DNA of 64,000 nt from Pyralis farinalis (GCA_947507595.1 OX382265.1:36826324-36890323); one strand, 5' to 3'. Numbered from the stretch's first letter, positions 1 to 10,641 are shown. The notes: generated from the letters alone by a model not told the origin. Numbers and translations are program-made.

Positions 1-247
1 GGGAGGACAACCTTCCAAGGAGTTGTTATTTGGCTGCGATTTTCTGTGAGGTGCAGGTACTTCCTCAGACGGGCTGCTTTGATGTGCCCTACCTCTCGTA
101 AAAATACATACATGTTCATGCACACAAATGGATATGTACATGTTCATTCACACAAATGTTTGTTCTGAGTGGACATCGTACCCACGAGCGTTGGTGTCAA
201 AGTAACGTAAGAGCGTTTTTCACAACTGCGCCACCGAGCTCGTCACA
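1..247 (-). mobile_element. SINE-A copy cut by window edge
   Basis: Reverse-oriented SINE-A. The tRNA-like head is at the right (CGAGCTC near 236-242, B-box complement around 180-190) and the body runs off the left edge. The stretch ATGTTCATNCACACAAATG occurs twice (about 111-160), a small internal duplication of the head-body junction. Confidence 0.8.
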
Positions 248-249
248 TT

Positions 250-520
250 AGATTAGAAAAAAAGCGGTCAAGTGCGAGTCGGCCTCGTATACAAAGGGTT
301 CCGTACTGTCTCATACAAAAATCACGTCTCCATATATGGATGTGTTTTAATTTATTTTTCTTATTTCTGTTACAGCGGCTATAGTATTACACTTTCTTTA
401 AAAATTTCAAGTCTACACCTTTTAGGGTTTCAAAGAGACTGACGGACAGGCAGACAGTGAAGTTGATAATAGGCTTCCGTATTAAAGAAAGAACAAAAAG
501 TCCTATATAGTCAAGTTTCT
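250..520 (-). repeat. DR-1 dispersed repeat, interrupted by an RTE fragment
   Basis: Starts with the AAGTGCGAGTCGG and GGGTTCCGTAC signature of DR-1, followed by a diverged body. Its right side is broken by the RTE-1 fragment at 521-848. The duplicated 14 bp ATAGTCAAGTTTCT lies at 507-520 and 849-862. How far DR-1 continues to the right is unclear. Confidence 0.6.
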
Positions 521-848
521 GAAAGAGAGCGTCGGTGTTAAAATAAAAAGAGGCATGCTCCGATGGTTCGGACATGTAGAAAGAATGCAAGATGAAAGAA
601 TGACGAAGCAGATATACAATGCAAAAGTGGAAGGATGTAGGAGCCGGGGAAGGCCAAGACTTACCTACCATGACCAAGTTGGTCGTGTTCTATCAGAAGG
701 TGATGTCAGGAGCCCTAGAAACCGACGAGCGTGCATGAGAAGAGCAATTAATGTTAAAGAAGCGAGTGAGATATGCAAGGATCGAGTCACGTGGCGCTCG
801 GTTCTCTCTGCCTACCCCGCAATGGATTTGGCGTGAAGTTATAGATAG
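521..848 (+). pseudogene. RTE-1 retrotransposon, 5'-truncated 3' end
   Basis: Codons 555-836 encode the last ~93 residues of the RTE-1 ORF (MLRWFGHVERMQDERM through SEGDVRSPRN to the stop), closely matching the intact copy at 49450-52667. It ends in an ATAG-repeat tail and is flanked by the 14-bp direct repeat ATAGTCAAGTTTCT. This is a typical 5'-truncated insertion made by target-primed reverse transcription; it lacks endonuclease and RT core and cannot move itself. Confidence 0.9.
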
Positions 849-931
849 ATAGTCAAGTTTCTTTCGGACGTTTCCTTTACGCCAATCGTCATTTCCAAAG
901 CTTAAAATAAATAGGAGTTTACTTAAAAACG

Positions 932-1240
932 TTTTTTTTTTTTTTTATACCACTAAGGTGGCAATCAAGCATACGGCCTGCCTGATGTTAAACAGTCACC
1001 GTAGCCTATGGACATTTGCAACACCAGGGGCGTCACTCATGCGTTGCCGACCCTCTAAAAACCTCTTCACGCATTTCTTGAAGAACTCCATGCTGTAGTT
1101 CCTTGGAAAAACCTCGGCTGGGAGCTCATTCCACAGCTTGAGTGTTCTCGGAAGAAAACTTCTCTGAAACCGCACCGTACGCGACCATAGCGGTTCAAGC
1201 GTGTGAGGGTGAACTCCCCGCCGTCGGCGGTGCGGTTATA
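932..1240 (-). pseudogene. LINE-E 3' end (C-terminus plus 3' UTR)
   Basis: Read on the minus strand it encodes LKLWNELPAEVFP, then a KRFLEGRQRMSDAPG-like end and a stop near 1005. A short 3' UTR and an A-rich tail (poly-T at 932-947) follow. This is a non-LTR retrotransposon C-terminus of Jockey/CR1 type; the clade is inferred. Its last ~105 bp match the SINE-A tail base for base over most positions. Confidence 0.75.
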
Positions 1241-1300
1241 AAAAAAAAGCGCATCTAAGTGCCCGAGAGAGTGCAATAGCAAATAAATATTTTTATATCT
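1241..1300 (+). repeat. LINE-like tail T fragment
   Basis: CTAAGTGCCC...CAATAGCAAATAAA followed by a TTTTTATATCTTT run. Related tails occur at 36395-36565 and 41505-41595 and, reversed, near 19390-19500. Probably the 3' tail of a LINE; family not identified. Confidence 0.45.
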
Positions 1301-1470
1301 TTTAATATTCTAATGTAACCTACCACGCCGGGTGTCATACAAGCATACGGCCCGACTGGTGCGACATAAAGAGGATTTCACTAGATTGACCGTAACTGGT
1401 TCTCAGAACTAAAGTTCACTTCACCGACACGTGGTGAACATGTCGATTAGAAACCGAGACTTCTTTTATA

Positions 1471-1718
1471 TAACGTCGGAAGACATACTGCCCACCTGAT
1501 GTTAACACATTGAGTTGATGTAAGATGAACACATTAAGTATCACTAGCGCGATGCCACCTCTGCTGTTAACATAGCTACGTCTTAGGAGTTTACTGTAGA
1601 CCTCACTTATATAGGCTGGAACACAACAGCCCTGCAGAAAGTTGTTATTTGACTGCGGTTTTCTATGTGGAAGTACTTCTCCGGACGGGCTGCGTTGATA
1701 CGCCCTACCTCTTTTACC
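1471..1718 (-). mobile_element. SINE-A, headless copy
   Basis: Tail (ACGTCGGAAGACATAC) to the CCCTACCTCTTTTA body segment in reverse orientation, with internal rearrangement after the CACCTGATG motif. The tRNA-like head is missing. A small separate tail piece lies at about 1325-1365. Confidence 0.7.
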
Positions 1719-1779
1719 TAACATATGCTACTGTAATAATCCCATACCATGGACTGTTTGCTTGTTTACCACGTATGTA

Positions 1780-1925
1780 TAATCCTTATGTACGCATATA
1801 TGTTACTGAACTCCTAAACGGCTGGACCGAATTTGATGATTTTTTTGTATGTTTAAGACGGTCCAGGGATAGTTTAGAATCATAATTGGACCCGGCAGGT
1901 GGCGCTGCTATTTTGTTCTACGTTT
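1780..1925 (+). repeat. Helitron-like fragment
   Basis: Contains GAACTCCTAAACGGCTGGAC and GGTGGCGCTGCTATTTT, phrases shared with short non-autonomous Helitrons. Ends are not clear. Confidence 0.35.
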
Positions 1926-1937
1926 TTTTTTTTACTT

Positions 1938-2320
1938 TACAGGGGCAGTGTTAGCCCAGTGGATAAGAAACCGCCCTATTGAGCACGTGGTTCGCGGTTT
2001 GAATCCTGGCGGAGGCATGTACCACTAAAGTTCGTATTTTCATATTTATGTACATATTTGCCACTTACTCGGCGGTGAAGGAAAACATCGTGAGGAAACC
2101 CATACGTCCAAGAAATTATATTTCGAAAGACGTGTGACCAGACCTAATAAAGATCTGGTTTTCTCCCTGGGTTGTGATGGGTTGTGAAGGTCTGACGGCA
2201 GTCGCTCCATATAAAAATCAGTGTCTTCGCCAAGTCCTTGGTCTTCGGGTAGCGGACCCCGCTGATCCTAATAGATTAGGAAACGGGATAACGTCCGATT
2301 ATTGTCGTAAAACTAGCAGA
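1938..2320 (+). mobile_element. SINE-C, near full length
   Basis: tRNA-like head with A-box TAGCCCAGTGGATAAG and B-box-like GGTTTGAATCC. The body has CGGCGGTGAAGGAAAAC, CCAAGAAATTATATTTCG and CTGACGGCAGTCGCTC, then a TAGCGGACCCCG tail. This is the most complete copy in the window and a good reference for the broken ones. Confidence 0.8.
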
Positions 2321-2349
2321 TTCAGCTAGTTTCAAGTAATTTCACATAC

Positions 2350-2710
2350 TTGCAGAAATACAAAAGTCTTCCAGGGAATTGATTTTTGGCTGCGGTCTTC
2401 TGATGAGGAGGAAACTCCATAGTCCGTCTGGTAGACATAACTATCTCTGTTTCTTCACCATATACGTGGAGGGCGAACACGCAAACCATCTGATGTAAAG
2501 TGGTTATCGTAGCCTATATAGATATTAGGAGTATCACTGGCGCATTGCCATCCTCGTTACTAACACAGCAAATCCTTGAAGCGAGTGAGATTATCATCCC
2601 ACTCACTCGCAGCAACCGTCTAGGGAGTTGTTATTTGACTGCGGTTTTCTATTAGGTGGAGGAATTTTCCCAGATGGCCTGCTTTGATGAGCCCTATTTC
2701 TTTTCCGCCA
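2350..2710 (-). mobile_element. SINE-A, two diverged reverse pieces
   Basis: A body piece (2360-2440) followed by a longer tail-to-body piece (2465-2710) with CATCTGATGTAAAGTGG, TGCCATCCTCG and GGGAGTTGTTATTTG motifs. Older than most copies judging by mismatches; no head. Confidence 0.6.
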
Positions 2711-2722
2711 GAGCCTTGTGGG

Positions 2723-2772
2723 AACACACCCCAAAATTGCCAATTTACAAATTGTCAATTTTGGTGTGTGTT
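2723..2772. repeat. 24-bp inverted repeat with 2-base loop
   Basis: Arms 2723-2746 and 2749-2772 are reverse complements except for two positions, separated by only AC. It would make a tight cruciform or RNA hairpin. It lies just right of a SINE-A piece and is not part of the SINE-A consensus. Confidence 0.85.
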
Positions 2773-2884
2773 CTATGGAACCCCTTATGTTGGACCCTAC
2801 CTCATCAGAAGCAGGTATGGCAGTAAAAATGACAGTGAACCTTTGGAATAACATTTGAACTTCAAATTTATAATTTCTCAATCA

Positions 2885-3440
2885 CAAGATTTAACATATT
2901 CGTAACAAAAAAAATTTAAAGAATTTCATCACAGTATCCGCCTCCCTTCCTCTGGTTTTTATGTTTCTAATAGTTTAGGAGTGAACAAGGGGGGACCAAC
3001 CTTCCTATCGGGGTTGGCCCCCCGAGTTCATCTGAGTAATATTCTGTTCTGCATGCGCTTATATAGTTATAAATTAGTTATATTGCTGCTCCGATAGAGG
3101 CTCTGGCGAATTCCACATAGTTATCAATCTCAAGAATTATATCGCCAAATCTACTATGAGATAGGTTTAAGACTAGTGTATATATAAACAAACTATATTT
3201 ACACATATTAATCATCGTTTACTATTTCAAATCAGTTAATCAAGATTTAAAGTAAGGAATGCGATAATTTTCCTGTTTTCCGTTCCAGCGGGAGAGATTG
3301 CGGGAACGAGCAAGCGATTTCCGGTACAGAATCTAGGAAAATGCGCGACTTTTCAAAATGTGCAAAATTTATATCGCATATATAAGTCTTTACCGCTACA
3401 ATACATGTGTTATTTACCATTCTAATTGAATGCTTATTAT
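2885..3440 (+). repeat. DR-2 copy 1 (unclassified ~520-bp repeat)
   Basis: Nearly the same sequence recurs in direct orientation at 6056-6580. Marks include GGGGGGACCAACCTTCC with GGTTGGCCCCCC (a hairpin), GATAGAGGCTCTGGCG and AGCGGGAGAGATTGCGGGAA. No coding potential, no clear terminal repeats and no poly-A tail, so I cannot class it. Confidence 0.75.
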
Positions 3441-5009
3441 TAACAAATTTTACGTAAAAAAAATTCAAATAATTTCTTGTTTAGCCTCTTAAAACATTTG
3501 TAATATGAAATTTACTTCATACTTTTCAATATATTATCAATTTAGATATTATAAAAGAGGTATAATTAGGCTAATCATTATCTAAATTATGAGAATTAGG
3601 TAAAAAATCAAAGCTCATGAAAGGAAATCAGAATTACGCGCCCTTGGAAACTTTGCCATCAGGTGGCGTTATCAGCCAATGTTGCGCGCGCAATGTTCTC
3701 GGAGAGCTCGTGTGATTGATTACCTATAACGTACTTAAAATTAAAAAAATTATCCAACCCTAATAGTTAGCTCACCAGAAATTGGGTCGTGAATAAAGCT
3801 GGCAGGCATTGAACAGCAGCCAATTTTTTTAATATGCACATATTAAAATGTCATCATGATTTTCCTCAGCGTTTCCTCCAGTTGTATTTGTTGCAACATC
3901 ATGAAACTTGGCATTTAGGTTGAAGGTGGCTATAGGGGTTTATTCCATTTAGTTTGAGTTTGTATTAATTTCTAGTTTCATTTTAAATAGAACAATATTT
4001 CCTCCAGCTGTAGAAATTCGACATTGAAATATAATTGTTATTGAAAACCACAACCACAGACCATATACGAATTTGCATGTTATCAATTATTTTTTCTACT
4101 GTTCCTATTTTTTTTATTAATAATACTAAACAAAAAAAAAGAAAATTGTTTGACTAATGGCGAAGAAAAATGTGCTAAACTGTTTGTCTTCGCGTGTTTA
4201 AATGTAAATTGTAATTTTTCATTAATAATTATCACATATGCCCTCCAAATCTCTGGTTAAACATGCTGCAGGTCAAAAATAATTATTGAGTTGTTTCTGT
4301 GATATCAAAATGAAAATACTCGTATATTGCATACTTGAGAGAATAAAAATATGACGTTATATATATGAAAAAGGAAATATGAATAGTGTCCTACTCTAGC
4401 GCCAGCTATTATGAACATAGACGTGTAAAGAATATGAAAACATTTGTACGTACGTATGTGTCTGTGGTAGAAACTCTAATTGTAATATCGCTAGACTTTC
4501 GATAAAAATAAGTATCATAATAATGGAGGACTTCTCAAAATTAACCAAAAAGGAAAATTATGAACATATAGTAGGTATGTTGTACTTCAAATCCTTTGCT
4601 GATCTTAAGAAAGGAAAGAATAGCGTTATGAAAGATGCGTTACATTTTAAGTAGCTTTATTTTCACAATGCAGTGTCAGAGCATCCAGAAACTCAACTCG
4701 TTTTATAGCGATTTAGTGCTACAACTCACTTCACATTGTTACCAGATTTCCATTCATTCCTCGCCACCGATTCAAAAATATGAAGGAAGAAAGATTAAGA
4801 AACAACATCCAACATTCACCAGCCTCACTAAAGTACGTTTTTCCATGTCGTATTCCTCCAAATATGGTTACCATGGAATTATAAAAGATGCCATTCATCG
4901 ATTCCTTCGCCCTTTTGAATCTCAAGGCGCATGTTTATCCACTGCGCATGGTACATTCTGCCAGGATGCTATTGGCCCGTCCACCAATATGATAATAGAT
5001 TCAATAAAA
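3441..5009. other. No recognised gene or repeat
   Basis: AT-rich, apparently single-copy within the window. A 132-codon open frame at 4635-5033 (+) has no recognisable domain, its 3' end runs into an RTE relic, and a 64-codon frame overlaps it on the other strand; I do not support it as a gene. Confidence 0.4.
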
Positions 5010-5130
5010 TTCGTCATGGTTTACAGAAGGTGATGTCAGAGTCCTAAAACCAGGAAAACGTGCATGCAAAGTTATGAATATTATAGAAACTTGTGTAAGG
5101 ATTGCAAGGGTTCTGGTTTGATGATATAAA
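5010..5130 (+). pseudogene. RTE-1 relic, extreme 3' end
   Basis: AGAAGGTGATGTCAGAGTCC followed by AAACGTGCATGCAAAG...TGTAAGGATTGC matches the SEGDVRSPRN to KDRVTWRSV region of RTE-1 with many changes and small gaps. Older than the copies at 521 or 54655. Confidence 0.6.
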
Positions 5131-5740
5131 TAGAGGTACCATCCGTCGGTAAATTAATCTTTCAGTTCATCGGATAAACTCTTCAGATACTTGTATGCTG
5201 TAAAAGTACAAGGTGGGTGACACAGTGCAAGACGTAATTCATTGATCTGCTTCGTCAAAATAAAAAAATTGGATTTATTTGCTCGAAACATGGTAGGTGC
5301 TGACAAGTTTGTTGTGAAATTATGCATTAATTAGCTGCACCATCGACGTCACGGGCGTATCGTATTCCGGTATACCGTGAACGCTTCTCATATTTCATCG
5401 CGATGTTGAATATCCTATAACCTTCCTTAACAATTGGATTATCAAATGCAAATTTTTAAACACGAACGGTAGTTCTAAAGGTTAACGCATTCAAACAAAC
5501 TCTTACGCTTTATATATTAGTATACATATGGACGTTCGCAATATTTTCTAAGTATATACCAACTTGTAGGTGATTAATTTTTAAATAATCGGTTAACACT
5601 TACAAAATCTTTCTATATATTTATCTGAGACAAATATAGTCTTCTTTTAACACATTATGTTGTTTTGGGAAAAACATACCTACATGCCGATAGGGAGGGG
5701 TAATTTCTTATAAAATTTAAAAGTTTCTCCATGGAGAATT
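5131..5740. other. No recognised feature
   Basis: AT-rich sequence without ORF, tandem repeat or match to the other repeats in the window. Confidence 0.35.
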
Positions 5741-6050
5741 TACATAATATTAAGAGCTGTGATAACTCAGTGGATAGAGAACTGACCTATTATCTGAAGG
5801 TTCCTGGTTCAAATGCATCACTAAACTCGTGTTTCTCGATTTATGTACATATTTGTAATTACCACTTGCCCGGGGGTGAAGGGAAAACACGAGGAAACCC
5901 GCACGTCCAAGAAATTATATTTGGAAAGACGTGTGATCACAACCAATACAGCTGTCGACCTATGTAAAAAATGTGTATCTTCGCGAAATCCTTAGGCTTA
6001 GGAACTCATCAATCATTGTCCACTAGGATGGCAGGATATTCTCAGAGATT
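5741..6050 (+). mobile_element. SINE-C
   Basis: Head AACTCAGTGGATAGAGAAC with B-box-like GGTTCAAATGC, body GGGGTGAAGGGAAAAC and CCAAGAAATTATATTTGG, then a degenerate TCCTTAGGCTTAGG end. An internal deletion removes part of the CTGACGGCAGTCGC segment. Confidence 0.75.
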
Positions 6051-6055
6051 TGGTC

Positions 6056-6580
6056 TGTAAAAAAAATTCATCACAGTATCCCATTCCTTTCTTCTACTTC
6101 TTATGTTTCTAATAGTTTAGGAGTGAACAAGGGGGGACCAACCTTCCTATCGGGGTTGGCCCCCCGAGTTCATCTGAGTAATATTCTGTTCTGCATGCGC
6201 TTATATAGTCATAAATTAGTTATATTGCAGCTCCGATAGAGGCTCTGGCGAATTCTACATAGTTATCAATCTCAAGAATTATATCGCCAAATCTACTACG
6301 AGATAGGTTTAAGACTAGTGTATATATAAACAAACTATATTTACACATATTAATCATTATTTACTATTCCAAATGGGCTAATCAAGGTTTAAAGTAAGCA
6401 ATGCGATTATTTTCCTGTTTTCAGTTTCAGCGGGATAGATTGCGGGAATGTGCAAGCTATTTCCGGTATAGAATCTAGGAAAAGGCGCGACTTTTTCAAA
6501 ATGAACCAAATTTATATCGCTTATACAAGTCTTTGCGTTTACAATACGTATGTTATTTACCATTTTAATTCAATGTTTAA
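6056..6580 (+). repeat. DR-2 copy 2
   Basis: Direct repeat of 2885-3440, over 90 percent identical by eye. The two copies diverge abruptly at the left (before TTCATCACAGTATCC) and right (after ATTTACCATT), which gives the likely element limits. Confidence 0.75.
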
Positions 6581-6590
6581 AAAATTTAAA

Positions 6591-6690
6591 AATTCTATGA
6601 TAGCTCAGTGGATAGAGAACGGACGTAATTATCTGAAGGTTCCTGGTTCAAATGTACCGCTAAATTCGTGTTTCTGGATTTATGTATATA
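6591..6690 (+). mobile_element. SINE-C, left part split by Helitron
   Basis: Head TAGCTCAGTGGATAGAGAAC, B-box-like GGTTCAAATG, ending at GATTTATGTATATA. The rest of this same SINE resumes at 8095. The join restores the family sequence without gain or loss of a base. Confidence 0.8.
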
Positions 6691-8094
6691 CTAGCTTATG
6701 CCCGCGGCTTCGCACGGGTAGATTTTGGAATTTCGGCAGTTTACTTATTTTACTTCTTATTTTTTAGTACAGTCGGCATTAAATAGTTAATAAAAGTATC
6801 AAATATCCTTATTTGTGTTGAAATGAAAATATATCACGATCTGTTCGGTTTTCATTAACTATTTGATACTGGCTGTATACACTTAAAGCACCTCTTCATA
6901 CTCAACGTTGCCTATTTTAAAAACATAAACGTTTCAAGCCACTAACTTGAAAAAATATCTGCCTGGGTGGAAATTCAATAAATCCTTTCTTATCTCTCAT
7001 ATGCATTACAAAAGGAACCTCTTGATGAGTCAGTGAATTAGACAGGAACTCCATTTTAAATTAATATAGATTAGCGTCTCGTTCAAACACTATTTCAACC
7101 CCCTTTTCACCTCGCCTCACCTCGCTAAGGATGGAATTTTTGAAAACGTTGAAACCACCAACCACGATGAAAAATTTTCTGCTCCATACAAACTGTCAAC
7201 CCCCTTTTCAGCCCCCTAAAGGTGAAATTTTGAAAAACGCTGTTACTTTTTTGACATATTGATTGAAAGTATATTTACAAGGTCTAAAGCAGCTCACTTT
7301 CAATAAAAATCAATTTCCTAACAATTCAACTTTTAGTTTAAGAAATACTTTTGACCCCCATTACATCCTGTAAGGGGTGGAATTTTTGAAAACGCTGAAA
7401 TTACTTTTTTTAGATTCTAATAGAGAGTATCTGTACAAAGTTTCAAGTCACTAACTTCAAAAAAAATGTATGCTCCATACAAACTGTCAATCCCCTTTTC
7501 ACCCCCTTAGGGGTTGAATTTCAATAAATTCTTTCTTATCTCTCGTGAGAATTACAAAAGTAACGTCTTTGCAAAATTTCAGATTTTTAGGTTCAAGAGT
7601 TTGGGCTCGGCTTTGATGAGTCAGTGAATTAGTCAGGAACTCCATTTTTAGGGTTCCGTACCCAAAGGGTAAAACGGAACCCTATTACTGAGACTTCGCT
7701 GTCCGTCCGTCCGTCTGTCACCAGGCCATATCTCACGAACCGTGATAGACAGTTGAAATTTTTACAAATGATGTATTTCTGTTGCCGCTATAACAACAAA
7801 TACTAAAAAATAGAATAACATAAATATTTAAGGGGGCTTCCATACAACAAACGTGATTTTTTTGCTCGCTTTTGCTCAATATTGATAACGGCAACAGGTA
7901 GACGCTTGAAATATCCACAGAATATTTAATTATATATTCACTTTAAAAATAAATAATTAAATTAAAATAAAACAAATATTTAAGGGGGGCTCCCATACAA
8001 CAAACGTGATTTTTTTGCCGTTTTTATAGATAGTGGTACGGAACCCTTCGTGGGCGAGTCCGACTCGCACTTGGCCGATTTTTATATATACAGA
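6691..8094 (-). mobile_element. Hel-4, ~1.4-kb non-autonomous Helitron
   Basis: Minus-strand element starting TCTGTATATATAAAAATC (at 8094) and ending ...GCCGCGGGCATAAGCTAG (at 6691). It sits between A (6690) and T (8095) with no target duplication inside a SINE-C. TC start, CTAG end, GC-rich 3' end and A|T insertion are Helitron hallmarks. No Rep/helicase coding is present. The inside holds CCCCTTTTCACCCCCTTAGG-like repeated segments (7085-7540) and a DR-1 copy. Confidence 0.75.
7640..8082 (+). repeat. DR-1, uninterrupted reference copy
   Basis: Runs from TTTTTAGGGTTCCGTACCC to GACTCGCACTTGGCCGA. The left end folds as a hairpin (GGGTTCCGT...ACGGAACCC) and the GGGTTCCGTACC motif recurs inverted near the right end. 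The inside has a duplicated CATACAACAAACGTGATTTT segment. This is the empty-site form for the RTE insertions at 15156 and 49450. It lies at the 5' end of Hel-4, either as part of it or nested in it. Confidence 0.75.
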
Positions 8095-8340
8095 TTTGTA
8101 ATTACCATTTGCCCGGGGATGAAGGAAAAACATCTTGAGGTAACTCGCACGTCCAAGAAATTATATTTGGAAAGACGTGTGACTTCACCCAATATAGGTC
8201 TGGTTTTCGATCAGAGTTGCGGAGGTCTGACGGCGGTCGCTCTATGTAAAAATCTATATCTTCGCCAAATCCTTAGGCTAAGGTAGCGGACCCCACCAAC
8301 CACTGACCACAAGGATGAGAGGATATTCTAGGAAATTTCT
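8095..8340 (+). mobile_element. SINE-C, right part split by Helitron
   Basis: Continues the copy begun at 6591: TTTGTAATTACCATTTGCCC, GGATGAAGGAAAAAC, CTGACGGCGGTCGCTC, CCTTAGGCTAAGGTAGCGGA. Confidence 0.8.
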
Positions 8341-8373
8341 TTAAAGCCCACATATTCTTCTAAATTTTATATA

Positions 8374-8538
8374 TCTATTAAAATCTCCTTTACAAAAGAC
8401 CGAATTTTATGAATTTTTTTAATGTATATTTGGTAGGTATAAGAATAGGTTGAAAAGTATAATTCAAAAACAAAATAATTAGAAAAAAATGAACAAGAAA
8501 TAATTTATATGGCAGAACAACGTTTGCCGGGTCAGCTA
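8374..8538 (+). mobile_element. Hel-3, short Helitron relic
   Basis: Begins A|TCTATTAAAATCTC and ends GTTTGCCGGGTCAGCTAA|T. The same 3' end, reversed, is at 40322. No coding sequence. Confidence 0.6.
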
Positions 8539-9329
8539 ATGTTTTATAATATTGAATTATTTTTTTTTAATTTTATGTTGCTACATCAATGATCTCCAAA
8601 AACCTTTCATATCGAAGCGTTCATGCGCTTCGGTAGTCATTTTACATTAAGCGTACCGTATTGTATGCTTCCCAACGTTGAATAAAAACAATTAAACCTA
8701 GTTAAAAAAACATGTTAGTAGTTACTTTTCTTTTTTTAAGTAATTCAACTATAATTGTGTTTAATAATTTATGTATCGCTAAATGTGAAAGAACCAAAAG
8801 AAATTTGCAGGTTAGTGTAGAATTTAAATTTACTAATAAAAAAATTGAAATAAATTGAAGACAGATTATAAAATTAATTAATCTAAATAAATTGATTCAA
8901 TTAATAAATTCTACACCAAAAGAAGTTTCTAAGTTACCCACAGAGTGGATGTACCGTAGTGTGGGAACTAAGCCATATGCAATCGTTTTGTAAACATTTT
9001 TGAATACGTAAATTTGAATATAATAGCGCTTGACTTAGTGTTCCAAGACCAGGAAGAACGCGGATAAACTGTGTAAAAAAATAAGAAGTGATAAGAAAGA
9101 CAGAAGTAATATTGGTCTGTTAGATAATCCAAAGGGAGCCAATTTAAACAAACTGGCAGCCAAGCATGAATGATGAATGTCTTGAGACTGTGAGAACAAC
9201 TAGGGGTAATGCGGTTTTGATTATACCACCTTGTTTCGATTATTGCACCGTTACGTAAGTTTGGATTTTGATAAAGGTTTTCACAAACTTCGTCCGGAGG
9301 CAAACAATCATACCAACCTGTCTGTAACT
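8539..9329. other. No gene; one short inverted repeat
   Basis: AT-rich. The 12-mer GTGTAGAATTTA near 8815 and its complement TAAATTCTACAC near 8920 bracket ~115 bp of A/T-rich DNA, possibly an old MITE. The open frame at 8968-9303 (-) has no recognisable domain. Confidence 0.3.
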
Positions 9330-9440
9330 TCTAATCTTTAACTTCACGCCCTTGCGGGGTAGGCAGAGATAGACCCGAGCGCCACATGACTCTTTCCTTA
9401 CACGCCTCACCCACTTCTTTAACATGCAATAGCTTTTCAA
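9330..9440 (-). pseudogene. RTE-1 relic, 3' tail
   Basis: AACTTCACGCCCTTGCGGGG, GCCACATGACTC and CCCACTTCTTTAACAT match the complement of the RTE-1 stop region (KEASEVCKDRVxWRSV...). Diverged and short. Confidence 0.6.
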
Positions 9441-9709
9441 ATATACTTCCGCAATATATACTTCTGATTGGCAGAAAATGTTATTTTTCTGATATCTTTA
9501 GGTTAGTATAGAAAACTGTAGATAGCGGTGAATATGTTGAGATGAAAAGTTGTGTAGAATGTCCTACACCAGTGCTTTTAAACTAGGGCCTAAGTAGCTA
9601 AGTTACATTAATAAAGAAACTAGAAATTAATTAAACCTGCCTCAGTTTACTTTAACAAAACGATTCTGGAATATTTGTATAGGGACTAACATAGTTTCTT
9701 TTTTTATTA

Positions 9710-9955
9710 TAACGTCGGGAGGCATACAAGCATACGGCCCACCTTATGGAAAGCGGTTACCGTAACCGATGAATGCTCGCAACACATTAAGCCGCTGCTA
9801 GTACAGCAACTCAGGAGCTTACCGTTGACCTTACTCGCACGAAGGAACACAACAACTCTCCAAGAAGTTGTTATTTTGCTGTGGTTTTCTGTGAACTGGA
9901 GGTACTTCCCCAGCCGGGCTGCTTTGATGCGCCCTACTTCTGTTAAAACCTTACC
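9710..9955 (-). mobile_element. SINE-A, headless copy
   Basis: AACGTCGGGAGGCATACAAG tail through GGGCTGCTTTGATGCGCCC body in reverse orientation. A further diverged body scrap lies at about 10130-10215. Confidence 0.75.
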
Positions 9956-10319
9956 AACATGCTAGAGCTTCTGACATCAATTTCTGATGAAACAAGATCA
10001 ATTTGGTCATCGTAGCTAAGCCATGGCCTTACTCGGCTTCTATATCCTTTTACCTTCTGCATAGTACATATATGAATACAAGGAATATTGCGTGCTGCCA
10101 CCTATCATATAACTTTAAGGATCGTATTAGCAACTTTACTGAGCTTCAGACACATACCAGGTAGTACCAGGGAGTTGTCCTCGTAATTCGACTGCAATTT
10201 GATGAGTCCTACTTTTCCTTCCCCAGAGCCTTGCTTGTCAACTAGTAGATTGGAATGAAAGTTCCAGAGACTGTAGGTAATAGCTATTGATTTGTAATAT
10301 TAGGTCTTTTATTATACAT

Positions 10320-10480
10320 ACCAATGTATAAAGAGGAAGAGTTTATTTGTTTGTACACGCTAATCCCTGGAACTATTAGCCGGACTTCAAAAAATATTTT
10401 TGCATTTGATATCCCAATTCTTCAGGAAGGTTTTGGGGTTTTCAACATGACCATACGACTTTTAGAAGCCGAGGAAAATA
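10320..10480 (+). repeat. Helitron-like fragment
   Basis: AAGAGTTTATTTGTTTGTAC followed by CGCTAATCCCTGGAACTATT resembles the 5' region of common insect Helitrons. Ends not found. A related scrap is at 53020-53100. Confidence 0.35.
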
Positions 10481-10543
10481 CAAGAAAGTAGTAAAAGCGG
10501 TTCCTGCGGCATGCCGGGATAATGCCGGCATTAAGTCGCGGTA

Positions 10544-10641
10544 TTAAAACCTTTCTATGCTATTAACGAAGAATATAAATGCACCAAAGTCTATCTTAGT
10601 ACAAAAATGTAACTCGAAAGCTGAGCAACGAATTTGGTCAT
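10544..10641 (+). repeat. ~98-bp direct repeat flanking RTE copy, left
   Basis: Begins TTAAAACCTTTCTATGCTAT and is about 90 percent identical to 10947-11044. The RTE-1 fragment lies exactly between the two. It may be an unusually long target-site duplication. Confidence 0.75.

Noticed and set aside
4635..5033. 132-codon ORF as a gene
   Set aside because: No recognisable domain, AT-rich codons, its end overlaps an RTE relic and there is an overlapping frame on the other strand.
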